A stretch of 64,000 nucleotides of DNA, from assembly GCA_049578505.1 (NCBI GenBank), contig JBAUMC010000039.1, positions 1 to 64,000 of the forward strand, written 5' to 3'. The notes below the pieces were generated by a model that did no database searches, was not told the DNA's origin, and saw only the letters and a list, made by a program, of their open reading frames with translations. The stretch comes from JAGVPT01 sp049578505 (GTDB lineage Bacteria > Bacteroidota > Ignavibacteria > UBA10030 > UBA8401). Below are positions 52,155 through 60,073 of the stretch, piece after piece (positions within the stretch are counted from its first letter, which is position 1; each line of letters opens with the position of its first letter). The position numbers and the translations under genes are program-made.

Positions 52155-52724
52155 TTGACAGAGGCTCTTACAGTTTCAAAAGATGCTGCTGCGGCGCTTG
52201 ACCGGACAGTTCGGTCGGAACGCAAACGCTTATTGGATTTCATCCGCAAGCGGGTGCGCAACCAATCGGACGCTGAAGATATTCTGCAGGATGTCTTCTT
52301 TCAATTGGCGACGAGCTACAGCGTAACGGAACCGATTGAGAAAATGACGGCCTGGCTTTTCACAGTGGCTCGGAACAAAATAATCGACTGGTACCGGAAG
52401 CGGCGTCCCGGTTCTCTTCCGGCTGCAGACGACGATCCGTCCTCGCCGCTGAATCTCGAAGAGATTTTGTTCGACCCGCGTCAAAATCCCGACCGGGTCT
52501 ATGCACGGTCGTTAGTCTGGACCGAATTAGCCGATGCGCTGGATGAACTTCCGGATGAACAGCGCGAAGTTTTTGTGATGCACGAATTAGAAGGAAGAAG
52601 TTTTAGAGAAATCGCAGAAATAACGGGTGAGCCGATCAACACGCTCCTCTCACGTAAAAGGTACGCGGTGCTGTTCCTGCGAGAACAGCTTCAAGAATTA
52701 TACGAAGAAACAGATAACTTATAG
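52155..52724 (+). CDS. Sigma-70 family (ECF-like) RNA polymerase sigma factor
   Basis: 189 aa from a TTG start at 52155 with GAGGAG upstream; the nearby ATG at 52150 is out of frame. Region 2 is seen in QSDAEDILQDVFFQLATSY and TAWLFTVARNKIIDWYRKRR, region 4 in LDELPDEQREVFVMHELEGRSFREIAEITGEPINTLLSRKRYA split over two helices. The small membrane protein gene 12 bases downstream probably belongs to the same unit and may be its partner, although it has no zinc-finger motif. Confidence 0.94.
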   Translation: MTEALTVSKDAAAALDRTVRSERKRLLDFIRKRVRNQSDAEDILQDVFFQLATSYSVTEPIEKMTAWLFTVARNKIIDWYRKRRPGSLPAADDDPSSPLNLEEILFDPRQNPDRVYARSLVWTELADALDELPDEQREVFVMHELEGRSFREIAEITGEPINTLLSRKRYAVLFLREQLQELYEETDNL

Positions 52725-52736
52725 GAGAAACCTATC

Positions 52737-53099
52737 ATGAAAGCTTGGTGGATGTTGAGAGTTGTAAAATTTGTAGCGGTGATGATCATTGGATTGCTAG
52801 TCTTTGGCGCCGTCGTCATGGAGTTGTGGAACGTGCTCGTTCCCGATATTTTCCATGGACCGGCTGTAACGTTCTGGCAGGCGCTTGGATTGCTTGTGCT
52901 GTCGCATATCCTCCTCCGAGGCTGGGGACCGTGGCGGCATGGGAACGGATGGCATCGAGACCGCTGGAAACATCGTTTCGAAGAAAAGCTGTCGGCAATG
53001 TCTCCCGAGGAACGCGATAAATTCAAAGAGGAATGGCGTAGGCGATGCGGCTGGTCGGCCGACGATGTGCACACCGCAAAAGAGCAGCCGAAAGCCTGA
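52737..53099 (+). CDS. Small membrane protein next to the sigma factor
   Basis: 120 aa with two hydrophobic helices (about residues 8-28 and 42-60) and a basic, tryptophan/histidine-rich stretch WGPWRHGNGWHRDRWKHRFE, then a helical MSPEERDKFKEEWRRRC tail. The tail recalls metal-responsive Spy/CpxP-like or sigma-regulating proteins. ATG 52737 follows AGGAGAAACC. It likely senses or restrains the sigma factor encoded before it; this is inference from position. Confidence 0.72.
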   Translation: MKAWWMLRVVKFVAVMIIGLLVFGAVVMELWNVLVPDIFHGPAVTFWQALGLLVLSHILLRGWGPWRHGNGWHRDRWKHRFEEKLSAMSPEERDKFKEEWRRRCGWSADDVHTAKEQPKA

Positions 53100-53107
53100 G
53101 GTTTGCG

Positions 53108-53464
53108 GTGAAGCATATCGTTGGTGCGAAGGAAAAGATTCATCTAACGGTGGCGGCATGGGAAGGAGTTGCTTCTCAGCCCCACCGTTTTGGCGGAATC
53201 GAGTTTCGGCTTGGAAAGCGGGAATTCGGCCACCTTCACGGAGATTCTTTGCTTGATATTCCCTTTCCACTGAAAGTTCGGAATGAACTGGTTGCTTCCG
53301 GCCGGGTCGCTCCTCATCACATTCTCCCTGAGAGTGGCTGGGTAAGTTTTTATATCAAAGAGGAGCAAGATGTCGATGAAGCGATCAGATTGCTGGATCT
53401 TTCTTATGAGCTGACAAAGAAGAAGCTGGGTAAAGAGAAATTCAAAAATATAGGGAGTTTTTAA
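53108..53464 (+). CDS. Luciferase-like domain (DUF5519) protein
   Basis: 118 aa from GTG 53108, with GAGG six bases upstream; the longer open frame overlaps the previous gene. The conserved block reads HRFGGIEFRLGKREFGHLHG, followed by LLDIPFPLKVRNELV, PHHILPESGWVSFYI and a helix with LLDLSYEL. The domain is found in small proteins across bacteria with unknown function and does not imply light production. It lies eight bases after the membrane protein stop and 12 before the HtrA-like gene. Confidence 0.87.
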   Translation: MKHIVGAKEKIHLTVAAWEGVASQPHRFGGIEFRLGKREFGHLHGDSLLDIPFPLKVRNELVASGRVAPHHILPESGWVSFYIKEEQDVDEAIRLLDLSYELTKKKLGKEKFKNIGSF

Positions 53465-53476
53465 AAGGAGATTGGT

Positions 53477-54538
53477 ATGATGCAGATATTTCCACTTTCC
53501 ACAACTAGTTTCGGTCGTACAAATGCTCCATCGGACCGAACTCCACAGAGTGATGACGGTGAGCTGCTGGATGCATATTCAGCAACAGTGACGGCGGTCG
53601 TCGAAAACGTTTCCCCCTCCGTTGTGAAGATCGATGTCAGTCACCACTCGATCCGCCGACGGGGTTTCGGTCAACGCAGGCAAGAAGAGAATGAGAACTC
53701 TCGTCCCGTTACAGGGAGCGGTTCGGGTGTGATATTTACACCAGACGGATTTGTTCTTACCAACAGTCACGTCATTCATGATGCTGCTTCCATCAATGTA
53801 ATTCTTGCAGACGGCAGGGAGCTGAAAGCTGAACTCATCGGAGAAGATCCATTTACCGATTTGGCGGTCGTCCGTGTAAGCGGCCAGGATTTACCCGTCG
53901 CTAAACTCGGCGACTCCCAGGCGATTCGTATCGGACAATTGGTTATTGCTTTGGGGAATCCCTTCGGATTTCAAGCCACGGTTACCGCGGGGGTGGTAAG
54001 TGCGCTGGGACGTTCGTTACGGGTTGGCGGAGGACGGTTGATCGATAACGTTATTCAAACGGATGCGGCGCTGAACCCCGGCAACTCCGGCGGACCGCTT
54101 GTCAATTCCCGATCGGAAGTTATCGGGATCAATACTGCTGTGATTCCCTGGGCGCAGGGAATTTGTTTTTCAATCCCCGTCAACACGGCAAAGAATATTG
54201 CCGGTCAATTGATGAAGGAAGGAAGAGTGACGCGCTCATTTATCGGCATCGCAGGACAGGTGCTTGATATTTCTCGAGCCGCCATCCGAACACATTCTTT
54301 AACCGGTACGCGGGGTGTAATGGTCGCACATGTAGAACGAGGGGGCTCGGCGGAACATGCGGGTTTGCTGGTAGGGGATGTGATCGTTGAAATGGACGGC
54401 CATCGCGTTGAGAGTATCGATGACCTCCATCGGATGCTGACAAAAGAGATGATTGGCAAAGAGGCAAGGTTGATGGTTTTGCGTTTGGAAAGAAAACTTT
54501 TTGTCAACATCGTTCCAAGAGAGCTGAAACCTTCCTGA
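53477..54538 (+). CDS. HtrA/DegP-like serine protease with one PDZ domain, no export signal
   Basis: 353 aa. The catalytic triad is visible: His in LTNSHVIHD, Asp in DPFTDLAVVRV, Ser in LNPGNSGGPLV. A single PDZ domain covers about residues 255-350 (GVMVAHVERGGSAEHAGLLVGDVIVEMDG split by a loop). Unlike DegP/DegS there is no signal peptide or membrane helix, so it should be cytoplasmic, or the true start is missed; ATG 53477 has AAAGGAGA upstream. It degrades or checks misfolded proteins. It follows the sigma and luciferase-like genes closely. Confidence 0.93.
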   Translation: MMQIFPLSTTSFGRTNAPSDRTPQSDDGELLDAYSATVTAVVENVSPSVVKIDVSHHSIRRRGFGQRRQEENENSRPVTGSGSGVIFTPDGFVLTNSHVIHDAASINVILADGRELKAELIGEDPFTDLAVVRVSGQDLPVAKLGDSQAIRIGQLVIALGNPFGFQATVTAGVVSALGRSLRVGGGRLIDNVIQTDAALNPGNSGGPLVNSRSEVIGINTAVIPWAQGICFSIPVNTAKNIAGQLMKEGRVTRSFIGIAGQVLDISRAAIRTHSLTGTRGVMVAHVERGGSAEHAGLLVGDVIVEMDGHRVESIDDLHRMLTKEMIGKEARLMVLRLERKLFVNIVPRELKPS

Positions 54539-54550
54539 ACGCTCTGCGAC

Positions 54551-55117
54551 CTACTGGGCAGCCCCTGCGGGCAGGCGTTTTTGTAAGAGGTCAATCGCAT
54601 TCCGTGGGGATGAAGCGACGGCAATATACTTTGTGCACGATTCTTTTCCTTCGAACGTCAGTTCCCGGTTAAGTGTATCGATGACCCCGTTCCAGAAATT
54701 ACCGAGAACGATGACAGGCCGTTCTTCAATGACACCTTTGTTCATGAATTCCCAGATGCTCGCCAACTCCAGGAGCGTTCCTGTCCCGCCTTTCAACACA
54801 ACGTAGCCATCGGCAAGCGAAATCAAATCCATAAGTCTATCCGTTAAAGATTTGACAACAACCCTCTTTTCGATCCATCGGTTTGGATCAACGCTGAAAA
54901 ATTCACTCACCACGCCGATGGTTTTTCCGCCGGACTCTTTTGCACCGCGCGCAGACGCTTCCATTGTTCCGCCATAGCCGCCGTTACAAACCACATAGCC
55001 CGCCGTAGCCAGCTCCCGCCCCAGGTTCCGCGCTTCCTCGTAAAACTCTTCCCCCTCAACAGGCCGTGAGCTGCCAAAAACCGTAATAATAGGTTTCGGT
55101 GTCTTTTTATCGTTCAT
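54551..55117 (-). CDS. LOG-family (lysine decarboxylase-like fold) protein
   Basis: 188 aa. The nucleotide-binding pattern is present as VVCNGGYGGTMEASARGAKE and VLKGGTGTLLELASIWE, matching the GGxxGTM...PGGxGTxxE signature with small changes (proline replaced by lysine). LOG proteins release cytokinin-like bases from nucleotide monophosphates; many bacterial ones have unknown roles. It is cytoplasmic and monocistronic, converging with the HtrA-like gene. Confidence 0.88.
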   Translation of the reverse strand: MNDKKTPKPIITVFGSSRPVEGEEFYEEARNLGRELATAGYVVCNGGYGGTMEASARGAKESGGKTIGVVSEFFSVDPNRWIEKRVVVKSLTDRLMDLISLADGYVVLKGGTGTLLELASIWEFMNKGVIEERPVIVLGNFWNGVIDTLNRELTFEGKESCTKYIAVASSPRNAIDLLQKRLPAGAAQ

Positions 55118-55189
55118 GATTGTAATTATCCACGAAGAGGACGAAGGGACAGGAATGATTTTTTAATACTTTCGCGTTCCTCACGGAAA

Positions 55190-57289
55190 TTAATTCCAGA
55201 ATTCCCACGACACCCCGAAACGAACGTTCCGGTCATACATCGGATAAAACGGCGTCAACATATATTGATTGCCCGAGAGATTTTCCCAAATAAGATGGAG
55301 ATAAGCGTCGCCGAGTTTCCCGATGACGAAAAAATCAGCGGTGCCGCTGGGGCCGAACGATTGGAGCAAAGTGTACGGGACAAACAATTCGGACTCATTC
55401 AACGGAGCCATGCCGCTTTGCTTGGATGTGTACCTGCCGCGGAAGCCGATCTTGAGCTCGAGGTTTCCGTTCACCAGGAGGTTCTTGTAATAGATAGATC
55501 CGTCAAGATACAACTCTGGAAGAAGCTGAAGCTTTTCGTCGATATGATAGTAATCGGGCTGCTTGAGGTATGTTGCATTCCCTTCCGCGTAGAAATGGTT
55601 GTATGAAATCTTCAACGATACATCGACGCCATTATAGATATTGAGAGCGGGTTGTAAAAACTCAAGAGTATAGTTTGGAGGGGAAGTCCCGAATTCGGAG
55701 GTTGTGTCAACGAGAATCGGGTTCTTAATTTCTCTATGGGTTAGTGAAATTGTACCGGAGAGAAAATCAGAAATCGCAAACCGTGTTCCGACCTGGATGA
55801 GCATATGCTGTTCATTTTTCAACCATAAGCGCGGGGTTGGCAAATGGGTAGAGTCGCTGGACCAGTAAAGTTCCTGCAGAGTCGGAGTACGCTGTGAAAC
55901 AGACAACCCTCCGAACAACGATAACGACGATGTGAGTGGAACTTGAGCGTCGGCCCCCGCCCCAGGAAGGTTTTGGCTGCGGTAATAATCGTCTCTCCCG
56001 AAGACAGCGAACGTTAACGGCGATAATACGAGAATCTCTTCTTTTGCGCTGGCGCTTAATTTGTTCTCTTTGCGTCCGCCGACTTCAGGACTTGATTCGA
56101 CCTGAATCTCTTCTGCCTCTGCGGTAAGACTAAAATTCTGTGCGGCGCTTTCTATCTCATGCCGCAAAAGAAGGCCTGCATTTGAGTTCCGATTATCCGA
56201 ATGTGTAAGGACACCGTTAAACGGCAATCCATCGGTATATTCCCGCACTTCGTCGCGATATTCCCTTAATTGATTGGAATAATAGGCCGTCAGCGTCGTG
56301 ACTTGCATTGTATCGTCGGTTAGATGACCGGCGGCGGTAAGGTCAAGATGGTGATTAAATAATTTCTCGTATGCTTCGTTGTTCGAAACGGTGGCAACTT
56401 GTTCGTTGAAATATTCGCCGGAGAGAGTTTGAAGGTAATCGACGCCGCCGTTCAATCCTGTGTTCGCTTGCTCGTACAAATGAGAGAGAACAATGTTGAA
56501 CGAATTCGAGATGTCATACCGGAGCTTTGTTCTGAACGACCACGCGTCGTAGTCGGAGTTGATGAAACGTCCACGATAATCCTGGTCGATCTGATCGAAT
56601 CCGAGGGCATGCCGCTCGAGCCCAAACATGAAATTAAACCTGGAGAAAATGTTCTGACTGAACATCGCATCGGTCTGCGCGTAGTCGTCGACACCCTGGC
56701 TGTAACGGAGGCATGAGTAGGGTTTGTTCGTGTAGAAACTTTTCGTGACAATATTGATCGCGCCGCCTGTCGAATTCATTCCATAAAACATGGCGCGCGG
56801 TCCAGTGATGAACTCAATTCTCTCGATATAATCTGTTGGAAATAGTATCATATCGTAAGTTCCGGTAATGGGATCGGCTTGACTTCTCCCGTCGACAAGA
56901 AAAGCAATACCGCGCTCGTCAACTCCGCCGATGGTCAATTCGTTATGCTGTCCGGGACTTCCCATGTCGCGGATATACATGCCGGGTTTTGTCCAAAGTA
57001 AATCTCCTATGTAGCGGTATTCAATCCACGGAATTTGTGAACCGAGAATTACTGCGCTTGAATCTCCGTACGGTTCCAGCGCGCCGATAAGCGGTATCGG
57101 TTTAATTCGAACGAGCGAATCTTTGGTCATTTCTGAAGGAGGTATCAAGGCGGAAACTGTATCTCTTCCTACAGGCGTAACCGTTTTTACAGTATCATGT
57201 GTGAAGGAATATTGAGAAGCATAACACTGCGTAAAAAGGAGGGCAAGAGAGAATACGATAAATATACAGGCTCGTGGTGTGCCGGGCAT
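55190..57289 (-). CDS. TonB-dependent outer-membrane receptor
   Basis: 699 aa with a signal peptide. A plug domain follows (YIGDLLWTKPGMYIRDMG, VDERGIAFLVDGRSQ, ERIEFITGPRAMFYGMNSTG) and then a 22-strand-type barrel ending in VRFGVSWEFWN with an aromatic near the C terminus. It imports a large or scarce ligand, using TonB energy; the ligand is not predictable. There is no SusD-like partner nor a carboxypeptidase-like N-terminal domain, so it is not of the SusC type. It follows ispE immediately. Confidence 0.93.
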   Translation of the reverse strand: MPGTPRACIFIVFSLALLFTQCYASQYSFTHDTVKTVTPVGRDTVSALIPPSEMTKDSLVRIKPIPLIGALEPYGDSSAVILGSQIPWIEYRYIGDLLWTKPGMYIRDMGSPGQHNELTIGGVDERGIAFLVDGRSQADPITGTYDMILFPTDYIERIEFITGPRAMFYGMNSTGGAINIVTKSFYTNKPYSCLRYSQGVDDYAQTDAMFSQNIFSRFNFMFGLERHALGFDQIDQDYRGRFINSDYDAWSFRTKLRYDISNSFNIVLSHLYEQANTGLNGGVDYLQTLSGEYFNEQVATVSNNEAYEKLFNHHLDLTAAGHLTDDTMQVTTLTAYYSNQLREYRDEVREYTDGLPFNGVLTHSDNRNSNAGLLLRHEIESAAQNFSLTAEAEEIQVESSPEVGGRKENKLSASAKEEILVLSPLTFAVFGRDDYYRSQNLPGAGADAQVPLTSSLSLFGGLSVSQRTPTLQELYWSSDSTHLPTPRLWLKNEQHMLIQVGTRFAISDFLSGTISLTHREIKNPILVDTTSEFGTSPPNYTLEFLQPALNIYNGVDVSLKISYNHFYAEGNATYLKQPDYYHIDEKLQLLPELYLDGSIYYKNLLVNGNLELKIGFRGRYTSKQSGMAPLNESELFVPYTLLQSFGPSGTADFFVIGKLGDAYLHLIWENLSGNQYMLTPFYPMYDRNVRFGVSWEFWN

Positions 57290-58143
57290 CAGAGTAATGG
57301 CATAAAATTGGGCGGTGTAACGGAAACGAAGTAATCGAGACTAAAGAAATTCTCCGCTTGCCGAGCATCAGTTTCATTGTTGAACAGTCCGAAAACCGAA
57401 GAGCCGCTTCCTGACAGTAGGGCGAATGCCGCTCCGTGCGAAAGGAGCTCTTGCTTTAAGCGGGCAATTTCCGGATAGGCGTTAAAGACCACATCCTCAA
57501 AATCATTTTCCATAAGAGAAGAAATGTTAGCTACCGTACACGTCGCACCGTCATAGAACTTGGCTTGCCGGACTGTGGGCTGCCTGCGTTTTGATAATTC
57601 GCCGTACGCCCACGCGGTTGAAAGGTGTATGGTTGGAGTAACGACGAGAACAAAATATGGCAGTGAGAGTCTCACAAAGCTCAAACGCTCTCCCCGCCCT
57701 TCGGCATACGCACTCCGGTTGTGAAGAAAAAATGGAACATCGGACCCGATATTCAAGGCGACGTTTGCCAGGGTAGAAGGATCGATCGGAGTTTTCCACA
57801 ATGAAGAGAGTGACACGAGCACCGAGGCAGCATCGCTGCTTCCGCCACCCAGGCCCGAACCGATCGGGATGTTTTTCTTAATGCCTATTGCGGCACCCTG
57901 TATAGTACCAAGTTCATTTCTGAGAAGGTCAACGGCTTTCCAACACAAATTGTTTTCGTTTATTGGCAGCGCTTGGTTGTCACACGAAATTGAAATTGCA
58001 GAATTCGACGGCTCAACGGTCAGTTCATCAAAAAGGTTGATACGGTGAAAAATGGTTTCGATATCATGGAATCCGTCTTCTCTCTTTCTCAGAACACGAA
58101 GCCCCAAATTTATTTTAGCGTACGCCTTGAGAAGCATGGTCAA
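57289..58143 (-). CDS. ispE: 4-diphosphocytidyl-2-C-methyl-D-erythritol kinase
   Basis: 284 aa GHMP kinase, normal length. The lysine of AYAKINLGLRV, the ATP loop IPIGSGLGGGSSDAASVL and the aspartate in IGSDVPFFLHN are present. It phosphorylates CDP-ME in the MEP isoprenoid pathway, together with ispG at 42372. The stop codon region touches the start of the TonB receptor gene. A palindromic repeat lies 50 bases upstream of the start. Confidence 0.96.
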   Translation of the reverse strand: MTMLLKAYAKINLGLRVLRKREDGFHDIETIFHRINLFDELTVEPSNSAISISCDNQALPINENNLCWKAVDLLRNELGTIQGAAIGIKKNIPIGSGLGGGSSDAASVLVSLSSLWKTPIDPSTLANVALNIGSDVPFFLHNRSAYAEGRGERLSFVRLSLPYFVLVVTPTIHLSTAWAYGELSKRRQPTVRQAKFYDGATCTVANISSLMENDFEDVVFNAYPEIARLKQELLSHGAAFALLSGSGSSVFGLFNNETDARQAENFFSLDYFVSVTPPNFMPLL

Positions 58144-58191
58144 AGATACGAGGAGATTGGCGAAGTTTCAAGATGCGCGCCGCGTTAGTAG

Positions 58192-58324
58192 TGGCTCAAT
58201 TTGAGAAACAAATTGTCATGCCCACGTGCCGAAGGCATCCCCTTGGGAAAAGTGGGCATCCATTGTGCCGCAAAAGCAGCGGATGTTTGGATTCCCGCTT
58301 TCGCGGGAATGACAAATTGCGCCC
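58192..58324. repeat. MITE-like palindromic element, intermediate copy
   Basis: Left end TGGCTCAATTTGAGAAAC with an inner CAATTTG/CAAATTG hairpin, ATGCCCAC/GTGGGCAT arms, a segment ATCCATTGTGCCGCAAAA shared with the copy at 11017, and right end GCGGGAATGACAAATTGCGCC. It ends 25 bases before the OsmC promoter. Confidence 0.8.
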
Positions 58325-58348
58325 GCGCCGCCGCTTGCCATGAATAAA

Positions 58349-58377
58349 TTGAGACTGAAGACGAAAGTCGCTATATT
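58349..58377 (+). promoter_or_regulatory. Sigma70-type promoter for the OsmC-like gene
   Basis: TTGAGA (58349-58354), 17 bases, TATATT (58372-58377), 47 bases before the ATG at 58425. Confidence 0.6.
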
Positions 58378-58424
58378 TCCGTTACTATGCCGCAATCACT
58401 TGTTCAACAATAGTATTTATAGTT

Positions 58425-58859
58425 ATGCAAAAACGGGAAGCAATTATTCGGCACGTTCAAAATCTTACCTTTATCGGGAAAGCGGGTTCTAATCATTGGA
58501 CCACAATGGATTCCTCGCACGGAGAAAGTTCAGCCGCTGCCACATCTCCGATGGAACTCATTCTCCTTGCTCTCGGAGGATGTACGGGAAGCGACGTGGC
58601 CATTATTCTGGAGAAAAAAAGAGCGCGTGTTTCCAAGTTCGAAATGAAGATCACCGGCGAACGTGCCGCAGAGGACCCGAAGGTGTATACCTCGATCCAC
58701 ATCACTTATATTTTCGAAGGGTTCAACCTCAGAGAGAAAGATATTGTCCACGCCATTGAACTTTCGATGACCAAGTACTGTTCGGTGAGCGCAATGCTCA
58801 AAAAATCTGTGGCGCTGACGTATTCGTATTCGATTGTCGGATCGGGTGGTGCGGCTTGA
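58425..58859 (+). CDS. OsmC/Ohr-family thiol peroxidase-like protein
   Basis: 144 aa, normal length. Both reactive cysteines are present: LLALGGCTGSDVAIILEK and SMTKYCSVSAML. The family reduces organic hydroperoxides with the cysteine pair; this branch (YhfA-like) has a less known substrate. Cytoplasmic. Its stop faces the stop of a minus-strand response regulator three bases away. Confidence 0.94.
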   Translation: MQKREAIIRHVQNLTFIGKAGSNHWTTMDSSHGESSAAATSPMELILLALGGCTGSDVAIILEKKRARVSKFEMKITGERAAEDPKVYTSIHITYIFEGFNLREKDIVHAIELSMTKYCSVSAMLKKSVALTYSYSIVGSGGAA

Positions 58860-58862
58860 TGA

Positions 58863-59507
58863 CTAGGCTGGTAAATTAATGTCTCGTAGCTTGATGATTT
58901 CCTTTTCGATGCCCCGGATGTTAGTGTCAAGCTCTTGTATAACAGCTCGGTCGCTTGCGTTCAGTTTTTGTCTGGATATAATATCCGCACTGATCTTAAT
59001 CGCTGCGAGGGGATTGTTAAATTCGTGGCAAATAGTAACCACGAGCTCTTTGATCGCCTCGCTTCGTTTTTGGCCGAGGAGTTTATTTTTTTCCACTTGT
59101 GCAATTTGTTTTTTCAGTTGAACTCGGTTCAAAACGTTCAACAGAGTCCGCGGGAGGACCGATTCGACAATTTCTTCCTTCACGAGAAAATCCTCGACCC
59201 CCAGCTTCATTGCCTCCACGGCGAGCTGAAAGTCCTTCCCCGAAGCGATGAAGACGAGAGGAACATCGATTTTCAAACTTCTGATCTCTTTAGCGAGTTC
59301 TAAAGCAGTCATCTCGCTCAAATAATAATCGACGAGAACAACCGCGATAGTCAGATCGGTCTTGAGCCTTTCGATACCGCCGGCGCCGGTCTTTTCCCAC
59401 GTTATTTTAAAATCGCTTCCTTGAAATTTCTTGAGTTGAGACTGCGCGGTTTTTGCGTATGAAATATCGTTGTCTATGAGTAATACGTGAATAAGAGGCT
59501 CGTTCAT
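58863..59507 (-). CDS. Receiver domain fused to a HisKA dimerisation domain without ATPase
   Basis: 214 aa from the ATG at 59507 (AAGGGAT upstream). Residues about 5-120 are a receiver: LLIDNDISYAK, phospho-aspartate in VVLVDYYLSEM, lysine in DFLVKEEIV. Then a coiled linker and an H-box CHEFNNPLAAIKISADII with the histidine kept. The protein ends after the second helix of the HisKA domain, so there is no HATPase domain. It could be a phosphorelay intermediate fed by another kinase, or a C-terminally shortened hybrid kinase. Confidence 0.85.
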   Translation of the reverse strand: MNEPLIHVLLIDNDISYAKTAQSQLKKFQGSDFKITWEKTGAGGIERLKTDLTIAVVLVDYYLSEMTALELAKEIRSLKIDVPLVFIASGKDFQLAVEAMKLGVEDFLVKEEIVESVLPRTLLNVLNRVQLKKQIAQVEKNKLLGQKRSEAIKELVVTICHEFNNPLAAIKISADIISRQKLNASDRAVIQELDTNIRGIEKEIIKLRDINLPA

Positions 59508-59593
59508 TCTATCCCTTGCACTAAATTTTATTGGATAAAGTAGCACAACTTTTTGTTTTAATCAACCGAACCGCGACTTTTTCAAATTTCTTG

Positions 59594-59622
59594 TTGATTT
59601 TAATCCGCCGATTGTCTATAAT
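59594..59622 (+). promoter_or_regulatory. Sigma70-type promoter for the response regulator pair
   Basis: TTGATT (59594-59599), 17 bases, TATAAT (59617-59622), 38 bases before the ATG at 59660. The -10 box is a perfect consensus. Confidence 0.75.
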
Positions 59623-59659
59623 TTACAGCCGAAAAAAGCGAATATCATGAGGAATTCCA

Positions 59660-60031
59660 ATGGCAGAAAAAAATAGCATTCTTGTTGTGGACGATGAAGA
59701 TGCTTTGCGAACCGTATTAAGCAGTGAACTTGAGAGTGAGGGCTATGTAGTGGCGACCGCCGGAGATGGCGATGAAGCAATATCCGTTTTGCAGGGGAAA
59801 TCGTTTGATTTAGTACTGCTCGATATTAAAATGCCGCGCGTCGACGGTTTTGAGGTCCTGCGGTTTATCAAAGAACGTTACCCAGCCACGAAGGTGATAA
59901 TGCTGACGGGTTTTGCCGACTTAAAAAATGCAATTGAGTCGAAGAAGTTGGGGGCAGAAGATTTCGTCAGCAAGCCGTACGATTTAGTCGATCTCTTAAC
60001 GACGATCGAAAGAGTTCTTACCAGCGAATAA
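59660..60031 (+). CDS. CheY-like single-domain response regulator
   Basis: 123 aa. All receiver residues are present: VVDDEDALRTVL, LVLLDIKMPRVDG, the switch threonine in VIMLTGFADL and the lysine in DFVSKPYD. It closely resembles the receiver of the next protein, pointing to a duplication. No output domain. Co-transcribed with the NtrC-type gene 42 bases downstream. Confidence 0.95.
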   Translation: MAEKNSILVVDDEDALRTVLSSELESEGYVVATAGDGDEAISVLQGKSFDLVLLDIKMPRVDGFEVLRFIKERYPATKVIMLTGFADLKNAIESKKLGAEDFVSKPYDLVDLLTTIERVLTSE

Positions 60032-60073
60032 TTCCTGCCATTCCCTGCTTTTACCTTTCTCACGGGCATTGTC

